DNA of 64,000 bases from assembly GCF_009833085.1 (NCBI RefSeq), contig NZ_QRBZ01000026.1, positions 62,001 through 126,000 of the forward strand. The letters are read 5' to 3'. The position numbers and the translations under genes are program-made. This DNA is from Nitrosomonas oligotropha (GTDB lineage: Bacteria > Pseudomonadota > Gammaproteobacteria > Burkholderiales > Nitrosomonadaceae). The notes beneath the pieces are model-generated. The model had not been told where the DNA came from and ran no database searches. It saw only the letters and a program-made list of their open reading frames with translations. Shown here piece after piece: positions 57,558 through 64,000 of this stretch; the first letter of the stretch is position 1, and each line of letters begins with the position of its first letter.

Positions 57558-58030
57558 TATTTCAAATCTTCCTCAATTGCAATCAGTATATCCGCATGCG
57601 CTTTAGCATCAACTTCCCGACGTAATATTTTCTCTGCACCAGCAATTGCTAACTGAGCAGCATGCTGACGCAACGCTTCTTTTGCGCTGAATACTTCATG
57701 CGAAATATCTGCTTTGGCACCCGTTATAATGCGATCGCCTTCTTCTTTTGCGGTTCGCTTAGCTTCCTCGACGATCTCGGTAGCTCGTTTTTCAGCTTGC
57801 AGAATGATTTCCGAAGCACGTTGTTTTGCTTCTTTCAACACATCAGATGAACGTTGACTGGCCAACTCCAGCTCATGACGGCCACGCTCTCCGGCAGCCA
57901 AACCATCGGCTATCGTTTTCTGACGCTCTTCTATCGCACGCAGCAATGGTGGCCATACAAACTTGACCGTGAACCAAATAAATACCGAGAAGGCTATCGC
58001 CTGAGAAATTAAAGTAAAGTTAATATTCAT
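57557..58030 (-). CDS. atpF: ATP synthase Fo subunit b
   Basis: The 157-residue peripheral-stalk subunit. One N-terminal membrane helix (FTLISQAIAFSVFIWFTVKFVWPPL) leads into a long, charged coiled coil (about 30-157) that dimerises and reaches the F1 head. Length matches E. coli b (156). Only one b-type gene is present. Confidence 0.97.
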   Translation of the reverse strand: MNINFTLISQAIAFSVFIWFTVKFVWPPLLRAIEERQKTIADGLAAGERGRHELELASQRSSDVLKEAKQRASEIILQAEKRATEIVEEAKRTAKEEGDRIITGAKADISHEVFSAKEALRQHAAQLAIAGAEKILRREVDAKAHADILIAIEEDLK

Positions 58031-58070
58031 GACAAGCCTGTAATTTCCGATCTAAACAACAACAGCATTG

Positions 58071-58358
<288 letters not shown>

Positions 58359-58402
58359 TTAAGATTAATAATATGTTACTAGATGAGCTTATAAAATTTA
58401 AT

Positions 58403-59212
58403 TTAGTGAGATTCGTGCGCCATTGATATATAAACCACTGTCAGCATCATAAAAATAAATGCCTGCAAGGTAACGATCAATATATGAAATATTGCCCAAC
58501 CAGCCCCCAAAATCGAACCAAAAATCGTGCCAGACACCCCTGTAGCCGCCCACATACCCAGCAACAGGAAAATTATCTCGCCCGCATAAATATTTCCAAA
58601 AAGCCGTAGCGAATGAGACAAGGGCTTGGATACATACTCGATAAAATTAAATAATAAATTCAGTATCCAGAGCAACGGACTTTTTCCAAATGGCGTACAG
58701 AACAACTCATGCATCCATCCGCCGAACCCTTTGACTTTGAGATTAAAGAAAATCATCAAAAACCATATTGAAAGCGCCAGTGCAAAAGTCGTATTGACAT
58801 CCGTTGTAGGCACAATCTTCCAATTATGCAATCCAAATACATTTTCCGTGATCCAAGCCATGATATCGATTGGCAGTATATCCATGGCATTCATCATCAG
58901 AACCCATATGAATATGGTCAATGCCAAAGGCGCAACCAGCACATGCCGGTTGCCATGAAATGTATTTTTTACTTCGTTATCAATAAACTCGACTGCAAGC
59001 TCAACAAACGCCTGGCTTTTAGAAGGCACTCCTGGCGTAGCTTTACGTACAATCAACCAGATAAAACCAAAACTGATAACACCGAGGATTACGGATGTGA
59101 TCAAGGTATCAACATGCAATACCCAAAAAGAACCTTCACTGACTTGTGTTGTTAAATAGGTTAAATGATGATCAATATATGATGTTGGAGTAAGTTCTGT
59201 TCCCGATGCCAT
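58403..59212 (-). CDS. atpB: ATP synthase Fo subunit a
   Basis: The 269-residue stator membrane subunit that provides the proton half-channels. The key Arg lies in [12 protein letters not shown], and the C-terminal helices include [17 protein letters not shown] with the conserved Gln. About five to six membrane helices. It follows atpI by 30 bases. Confidence 0.97.
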   Translation of the reverse strand: MASGTELTPTSYIDHHLTYLTTQVSEGSFWVLHVDTLITSVILGVISFGFIWLIVRKATPGVPSKSQAFVELAVEFIDNEVKNTFHGNRHVLVAPLALTIFIWVLMMNAMDILPIDIMAWITENVFGLHNWKIVPTTDVNTTFALALSIWFLMIFFNLKVKGFGGWMHELFCTPFGKSPLLWILNLLFNFIEYVSKPLSHSLRLFGNIYAGEIIFLLLGMWAATGVSGTIFGSILGAGWAIFHILIVTLQAFIFMMLTVVYISMAHESH

Positions 59213-59242
59213 GCGTGCCTACTTTACTTTTATAAATTTATC

Positions 59243-59626
59243 TTACTTCGTATCGTCAGATACCAACAATGCCATGCTATAAGCCAAAACTGTCAGGATA
59301 AATGTTCCGATAAACGCAAAAGCGTTTAGATCTTCATAAAATTTAAACACTACCCATAACAAAATGACGGTTAATATTATTTTTACCGATTCTGCTCTTA
59401 GTGCGGTTCTGACCGTCTCTCCTGCGGTATAACCTTTGTGATGAGAAACGATGATTGCATACGCTGCCGAGGAAATCACACTTACGCTTCCTCCCAATAC
59501 TGCTGAAATCGCACTTTGCACGCCAAGAAAAATCCCTATAGCAACTGCCACCACCAGCGTTATCAGCAACTGCACGCGCAAAACAATCTTGAGCGGCCTA
59601 TTCTTAATCCAAGACATGTTCATCAC
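59243..59626 (-). CDS. atpI: ATP synthase subunit I (AtpI)
   Basis: A 127-residue membrane protein with four hydrophobic segments (LLITLVVAVAIGIFLG; VLGGSVSVISSAAYAI; IILTVILLWVVFKFY; FIGTFILTVLAYSMALLV), the arrangement of AtpI. It is thought to help c-ring assembly and is not part of the final enzyme. It is the first gene of the atp operon; the promoter should lie in the 108-base gap to the thiolase gene, unless there is read-through. Confidence 0.93.
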   Translation of the reverse strand: MMNMSWIKNRPLKIVLRVQLLITLVVAVAIGIFLGVQSAISAVLGGSVSVISSAAYAIIVSHHKGYTAGETVRTALRAESVKIILTVILLWVVFKFYEDLNAFAFIGTFILTVLAYSMALLVSDDTK

Positions 59627-59734
59627 CTGCCCTTGGAAAGACAGCTTTACCCGTACTTAAAAAAGCCGTGACTATAGCTTAATTACCCACCCCAGTCAAT
59701 GCGAAATTCCGCTTAACCAACATTCGGGAATCTT

Positions 59735-60913
59735 TCAAAGTCTTTCAAAAATAGCAGCAATCCCTTGCCCGCCGCCGATGCACATTGTAACCAGCGCATA
59801 TCGCCCGCCGCTACGTTGCAACTCGTAAATCGCCTTGATTGCCAAAACACTTCCCGTCGCTCCGATGGGATGACCCAACGCCACGGCACCGCCATTCGGA
59901 TTGGTTTTCTCCGGATCGAACTGCAATTCCTTTGCCACTGCGTAAGCTTGCACAGCAAACGCTTCATTGGATTCAATGACATCCATATCCGATATTTTAA
60001 GACCGGCGCGCCGCAACGCATTCTGAACAGCGGGAACCGGGCCAATGCCCATAAATTTAGGATCAACGCCGGCATGACCGTACGAAACCAACCGCGCCAT
60101 CGGATTGAGGTTACGCTTCCGCGCTACCTCACCTTCCATCAACACCACCGCCGCTGCACAATCGTTAATGCCGGAAGCGTTACCCGCCGTCACCGTGCCG
60201 TCTTTCTGAAAAACCGGACGTAATTTAGCCAAGCTTTCGATGCTGGTATTTTCACGCGGATGCTCATCGGTATCGAAAATAACGGTTTTTTTATGCTCAA
60301 TCACTTCCACAGGCACAATCTGCTCTTTGAAATAACCATTTTTGATCGCCCGTAATGCACGGCGATGACTTTCCACGGCGAATGCATCCTGCGCTTCCCG
60401 GCTTATCTGCCACTTGGCTGCAATATTTTCCGCAGTAATTCCCATATGCACAGTATCGAAGGGATCGGTTAGCGCACCCACCATCATGTCCACGGTACCA
60501 CCATCGTTCATGCGCTGCCCCCAGCGCAGTGCTGGCAACAAATAACCACCGCGGCTCATGGATTCGGCTCCGCCCGCAATGGCCACATCGGTGTCATTGA
60601 GTAATATATTCTGACTGGCTGAAATAATCGCCTGCAAGCCGCTTCCGCATAACCGGTTTACTGTCAGCGCCGCAGTATGGTGCGGCAAACCGCCATTGAT
60701 GCCGGCCACGCGCGCCAGATACATATCGCGCGTTTCACCATGAATGACGTTGCCAAAAACCAGGTGTCCGGCTTCATTAGGATCAATCCCAGCGCGCAAG
60801 ACTGCTTCGCGAACTACTTTGGCCGCCAGATCAACGGGTGCAACCTGTTTGAGCGCACCGCCGTAATCGCCGATCGCCGTGCGCACACCGCTCAAAATGA
60901 CAACTTCACGCAT
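59735..60913 (-). CDS. Acetyl-CoA C-acyltransferase (thiolase)
   Basis: A 392-residue thiolase that joins or cleaves acyl-CoA and acetyl-CoA. The acyl-accepting Cys is C89 in VNRLCGSGLQA, the general-base region is GGAVALGHPIGATG, and the second Cys lies in CIGGGQG. The ATG at 60913 is chosen because AGAGGA precedes it and MREVVILSGVRTAIG is the family start; an upstream ATG would add 22 unrelated residues. Family members include biosynthetic PhaA/AtoB enzymes and degradative FadA types; with no other beta-oxidation gene here the direction cannot be decided. Confidence 0.95.
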   Translation of the reverse strand: MREVVILSGVRTAIGDYGGALKQVAPVDLAAKVVREAVLRAGIDPNEAGHLVFGNVIHGETRDMYLARVAGINGGLPHHTAALTVNRLCGSGLQAIISASQNILLNDTDVAIAGGAESMSRGGYLLPALRWGQRMNDGGTVDMMVGALTDPFDTVHMGITAENIAAKWQISREAQDAFAVESHRRALRAIKNGYFKEQIVPVEVIEHKKTVIFDTDEHPRENTSIESLAKLRPVFQKDGTVTAGNASGINDCAAAVVLMEGEVARKRNLNPMARLVSYGHAGVDPKFMGIGPVPAVQNALRRAGLKISDMDVIESNEAFAVQAYAVAKELQFDPEKTNPNGGAVALGHPIGATGSVLAIKAIYELQRSGGRYALVTMCIGGGQGIAAIFERL

Positions 60914-60985
60914 GAATTTTCCTCTGCAGATAGTGATAGTGATGGGAAAACGGCGTGCGGCAAAACCCGCAAACTGCATTGCAAA

Positions 60986-61345
60986 TTAACATTTTTCCAA
61001 TAACTCCTCTAACGCGGTTATCACCCGCCGGGACTCGTTTTGCATTTCTGTTAATAACTCAGCAGCTCTACTGATCTGATTCTTATCGCCATATTCTTCC
61101 AATCGGCGGCAAATATCAGCCAGCAATTCAGCACCGACATTTGACGCGCTGGACTTGAAAGTATGCGCCGCTTTGACCAATGCATCGCTATCCGCAGCTT
61201 GAATCGCATCTTCAATTCGTATCTGAAACGCAGGCGCGGACGACAAATAAATGGTAACCAGTTTTTTTATAAACCCGGTCCCACCCTCGGGATCCATTTG
61301 CCGCCAGATATTGAGTTTATTTAAATTGAGGACTGGGTCGCTCAT
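60986..61345 (-). CDS. Histidine phosphotransfer (Hpt) domain protein
   Basis: A 119-residue single-domain phosphorelay protein. The phosphorylated His is H61 in AAHTFKSSASNVGA, within the four-helix Hpt fold (RIEDAIQAADSDALVKAAH; LADICRRLEEYG). Free Hpt proteins pass phosphate between hybrid kinases and response regulators. No kinase adjoins it. The orphan response regulator at 17233 is a possible but unproven partner. It is 72 bases upstream of the thiolase gene on the same strand. Confidence 0.92.
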   Translation of the reverse strand: MSDPVLNLNKLNIWRQMDPEGGTGFIKKLVTIYLSSAPAFQIRIEDAIQAADSDALVKAAHTFKSSASNVGAELLADICRRLEEYGDKNQISRAAELLTEMQNESRRVITALEELLEKC

Positions 61346-61546
61346 CGATTCTTTGAGTTCTCAAAATGAAGCCACATATTGAATTACGCTGCACTCCCGG
61401 CATGATTTACCGGTGCGGTGAGAAGATTAAGCTTAATCAGCTCCGTTCCTACGATCAATTAAGACAAAAACCTCCATGCACAGTCAGGCAATCGCTGAGC
61501 AGACTATCCGTTAAAACAGAATCGCCCGCTCAGCTAACCCAGTTGC

Positions 61547-62068
61547 TTATTTCTTTACGAAATCGACCAGTTTCTGATACGTAAACAAATAGTCTTGTGC
61601 TTGCAACGGTGTGTGGCATTGCACACAGTTCAGATCGTTGCTTTTGGGGGTGCCATCGGGATTGTAAACAGCGAATCCCCAATCTCCGGTGCGATTTTCC
61701 TTTGGAAAGGATGCATCCCAATTATTCCTGTTTTCCATCACCGCAACCGCAGCCAGCGAATCGATCTCGAAGAGTCCGTCGCTACCGGCAACAGGCTTAC
61801 CATCCGCGCCTTTTTTAGGGGTATAGATCTCCATCACTACAACGCCACCGGGAGCGCTTTTATTTCCTTGCTTATAGCCGGAAATCGCAGCTTCGTTGGC
61901 ATACAACTTGGCCACCTGGGTTTGGTTCGCGCGATTCATCGTGCCGTATTGCGTGAAAGTTTTGCTATAACCTTCGGGAAACTTAACGTGCTCTGGATCT
62001 CCGCCAGCGTAGGCATACACCGAGGTTATCGCAAGTACTGCGGCCATTGCTTTTAACGTATATTTCAT
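61547..62068 (-). CDS. Cytochrome P460-family c-type haem protein
   Basis: A 173-residue periplasmic protein. Residues 1-21 are a signal peptide ending AYA. A single haem c site CVQCH lies at 148-152 near the C-terminus, and the P460-type sheet includes KLYANEAAISGYKQG and GGVVVMEIYTPKKG. In ammonia oxidisers P460 oxidises hydroxylamine or NO via a Lys-haem cross-link. As I recall the N. europaea protein, that Lys (VKEL) aligns with Met79 here, so this may be a non-cross-linked, cytochrome c'-beta-like member. The ATG at 62068 has AAGGA at good spacing; longer in-frame starts would run past the signal peptide. Confidence 0.9.
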   Translation of the reverse strand: MKYTLKAMAAVLAITSVYAYAGGDPEHVKFPEGYSKTFTQYGTMNRANQTQVAKLYANEAAISGYKQGNKSAPGGVVVMEIYTPKKGADGKPVAGSDGLFEIDSLAAVAVMENRNNWDASFPKENRTGDWGFAVYNPDGTPKSNDLNCVQCHTPLQAQDYLFTYQKLVDFVKK

Positions 62069-62169
62069 GTTTTCTTTCCTTTTTAGAATATTCCTGGATA
62101 AAACAAGGTTTGGATCGCTATCATACCGCATTGCGCGGAGAAAATTGCTGACATGAAAAATGTCTTCTT

Positions 62170-62535
62170 TTACCGAGCAAGATCCAGAACCAACTGGATA
62201 GATAGATAAATAACCAGCCACGCCAGCGCCAAATGGATCGCAAAACTGACCGGTTTCTCTTTAACCGCATCAAAGAAGGTTCTATTTTTCCCTTCCTGCT
62301 CGAGACGAGCGTATTCCGCCCGCATTCTGACCGTCCGCTCGTTTTGATAAGCATCCAGCAATGCGCGCGCCTGTTCAAACTGATTGTCGTCCTTGAGCCA
62401 TATCGCCGGCATCGATACCCCCCAATTTCCCGCCGAGGTCTCATAAAAATCAATCGTATGGCTGGCTAACAATTCGCGCACATCATGCGCTTCATCGTCG
62501 GGAACGCCATTAAGCCTGAATATAATTTTTGCCAT
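62170..62535 (-). CDS. DUF6164 family protein
   Basis: A 121-residue protein. The N-terminal part (MAKIIFRLNGVPDDEAHDVRELL, FYETSAGNWGVSMPAIW) resembles a ferredoxin-like DUF2007-type fold, followed by an alpha-helical charged stretch and a C-terminal transmembrane helix (IHLALAWLVIYLSIQLVLDL). It matches what is annotated as DUF6164 in proteobacteria. Function unknown. It is about 100 bases upstream of the P460-family gene on the same strand and may share a transcript with it. Confidence 0.82.
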   Translation of the reverse strand: MAKIIFRLNGVPDDEAHDVRELLASHTIDFYETSAGNWGVSMPAIWLKDDNQFEQARALLDAYQNERTVRMRAEYARLEQEGKNRTFFDAVKEKPVSFAIHLALAWLVIYLSIQLVLDLAR

Positions 62536-62663
62536 GAATAGCCTTCGATTATGTTATTTTCTGTTGTGAAAAGCTGATCAGCTGCAATTGATGCTATCGT
62601 TGCACCGAATCCGCTGTCAAGCTTCAAAAAATAGAAACACCCATTACAAGTTGATCTGAATAA

Positions 62664-63500
62664 ATGAAAAAAACCATATTAATCACAGGATGCTCCAGCG
62701 GAATTGGCTACTGCGTTGCCAAGGGATTGCAGGAACGCGGTTACCGCGTATTCGCCACCGCCAGAAAACGCGCTAGCGTAGAAAAACTGCTGGCCGAGGG
62801 ATTGGAAAGCTTCCGCTTGGATTTGAACGATTCCAATTCGATTCATTTTGCTTTTGAAGAAACCATGCGCCGCACCGGCGGTGAATTGTATGCGCTATTC
62901 AACAATGGCGCTTACGGCTTGCCGGGCGCCGTCGAAGACTTGAATCGCGACGCCCTGCGCGCGCAATTTGAAACCAATGTGTTCGGCTGGCAGGAATTAA
63001 CCAATCTTGTCATACCGGTCATGCGCCGCCAAGGATACGGGCGGATCATCCAGAACAGTTCGGTGCTCGGCTTCGTCGCCTTGCCTTTCCGCGGTGCTTA
63101 CAATGCTTCCAAATACGCCATCGAAGGCTTGAGCGATACGCTACGGCTGGAACTCAAAGGCAGCAATGTGTTCGTCAGCCTGATTGAACCGGGGCCGATC
63201 GCCAGCCAGTTTCGCACGAACGCTGTCCAAGCGCTGCAAAAATACATCGACATCGAAAACAGCTTTCACCGGGAGAAGTATCAAGGCGTACTAAGCCGTC
63301 TGAACAAACCGGGACCGGCTGTTCCCTTCACGCTACCGCCGGAGGCTGTGCTCAAGCGCGTGATTCACGCGCTGGAAGCCGAGAAACCTCAAGCGCGGTA
63401 CTATGTGACCGTTCCCACGTACCTGTTCGGCATCCTCAAACGCATTCTCAGCACGCGCGCACTGGATGTCTTATTGGCAAAATCCGGGAATAACAACTAG
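62664..63500 (+). CDS. Short-chain dehydrogenase/reductase
   Basis: A 278-residue classical SDR. The cofactor loop is TGCSSGIG (TxxxGxG), the structural NNGAYG replaces NNAG, and the catalytic residues are Ser in NSSVLG and Tyr/Lys in YNASKYA. FVSLIEPGPIAS follows. The basic residue pattern after the second strand (FATARKRA) suggests NADP preference. Substrate not known. It is divergent from DUF6164 and convergent with the lipoprotein gene at the window end. Confidence 0.94.
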   Translation: MKKTILITGCSSGIGYCVAKGLQERGYRVFATARKRASVEKLLAEGLESFRLDLNDSNSIHFAFEETMRRTGGELYALFNNGAYGLPGAVEDLNRDALRAQFETNVFGWQELTNLVIPVMRRQGYGRIIQNSSVLGFVALPFRGAYNASKYAIEGLSDTLRLELKGSNVFVSLIEPGPIASQFRTNAVQALQKYIDIENSFHREKYQGVLSRLNKPGPAVPFTLPPEAVLKRVIHALEAEKPQARYYVTVPTYLFGILKRILSTRALDVLLAKSGNNN

Positions 63501-63523
63501 CAGATGGAATCAAGCCTCGGGAA

Positions 63524-64000
63524 TCAAGGTTTAGCCGTGGCAGCTGCGCACGATTCCACGATTTTCCAGGCAATGCTGGAGAAGAATGGATCACCGCGCA
63601 AGGACGCGGTAACTTTTGTGGCATCCGCTTGCTGCAGCAGCAAAGCGAAAGCATAAACCGGCTTGTCATTGTCACTGCGCTGCGCGGCGGATTGAATTTC
63701 CAGCGCCGGATTGCCATAGATCAGAATCGCATCGGGATTTGAAGGCGCGTAAGTTGCGATGGCGCTGCGTAGATAGCGTGTATCGTAGGCATGAATCTCC
63801 GATGCATGCATATCCGGGTATTGGCGGTTTTTGAATTGCAGCGGCCGCAGGAACGACCGGCCGTCGGATTGTAATTTTGCCACCACGCACGCCGCGAGCG
63901 CGGCATGCTCTCCGGCAAATTGCTCTTCGCTGCGTTGCGTTTTATCGGTCGCGCCGGTTAGATTAGCGCATGCCGCCAGGATAAATACGGTTAAAACGGT
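63524..64000 (-). CDS. Putative lipoprotein, 5' end outside window
   Basis: The frame is open from 63524 to the right edge (159 codons with the stop). The first visible residues, TVLTVFILAACANLTGATD, are the end of a signal peptide with lipobox LAAC, so only a few N-terminal residues are missing. The mature part is about 145 residues, with Ala-rich helices and IAWKIVESCAAATAKP at the end. No family recognised. An internal GTG at 63886 would give a shorter form without the lipobox and is not favoured. Confidence 0.8.
   Translation of the reverse strand, partial: TVLTVFILAACANLTGATDKTQRSEEQFAGEHAALAACVVAKLQSDGRSFLRPLQFKNRQYPDMHASEIHAYDTRYLRSAIATYAPSNPDAILIYGNPALEIQSAAQRSDNDKPVYAFALLLQQADATKVTASLRGDPFFSSIAWKIVESCAAATAKP

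Overview
The window looks like a chromosomal segment of a betaproteobacterium, most likely an ammonia oxidiser of the Nitrosomonas group. The basis is inference: moderate GC, betaproteobacterial gene neighbourhoods (argJ-DUF815-Nudix/ThiE-yacG; the cox cluster with the small assembly protein, DUF2970 and SURF1; sigma-DUF3619-DUF3106), PEP-CTERM sorting, and a cytochrome P460-family haem protein of the type found in nitrifiers. No rRNA, tRNA, CRISPR array, insertion sequence or intact prophage was seen. Both ends cut a gene.

Layout. 1-673: 5' part of a Sec-exported protein. 1190-11099: surface glycan cluster led by a 1574-residue fusion (PIG-L deacetylase, GT2, coiled-coil repeat, RgpF-like, HAD, C-terminal domain), then three more glycosyltransferase genes and an SDR. 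11183-15753: complete type I secretion system (ABC ATPase, HlyD-type adaptor, TolC-type channel). 15814-18779: DUF5658 membrane protein, PEP-CTERM protein, orphan OmpR-type regulator, cold-shock gene. 18819-19226: phage-type DUF1353 gene. 19531-23971: argJ, DUF815 ATPase, Nudix-ThiE fusion, diguanylate cyclase, yacG. 24249-25545: sigma factor, DUF3619 and DUF3106 genes, translationally linked. 25759-28523: cyanophycin-associated type ABC transporter plus DUF1854 partner. 28569-32792 (minus): rpmH-rnpA-yidD-yidC-mnmE. 33110-37412: trmJ, argB, a PilI-like CheW protein, a BON lipoprotein, a GlcD-type oxidase. 37496-44162 (minus): aa3-type cytochrome c oxidase operon with assembly factors. 44628-49076 (minus): small membrane protein, YccA, a hypothetical, ruvB, ruvA, ruvC, yebC. 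49223-52504 (minus): glmU-glmS. 52725-59626 (minus): complete F1Fo ATP synthase operon atpIBEFHAGDC. 59735-64000: thiolase, Hpt protein, P460-family cytochrome, DUF6164, SDR, and a lipoprotein cut by the window end.

How the genes work together. The cox and atp operons supply terminal respiration and ATP synthesis. The glycan cluster and the T1SS beside it may cooperate in building a cell-surface layer (inference by analogy with S-layer exporters next to LPS genes). glmU and glmS provide UDP-GlcNAc that such glycans and peptidoglycan need.

The most unusual direct observation is that three conserved genes seem to lack any canonical start codon where the family requires one: the sigma factor (CTG at 24249), mnmE (ATA at 29924) and ruvC (ATC at 48323). 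Each has a Shine-Dalgarno-like sequence at useful spacing. No wholly new defence or mobile system was identified; the large multidomain glycan enzyme and its T1SS neighbour are the best candidates for an undescribed pathway.
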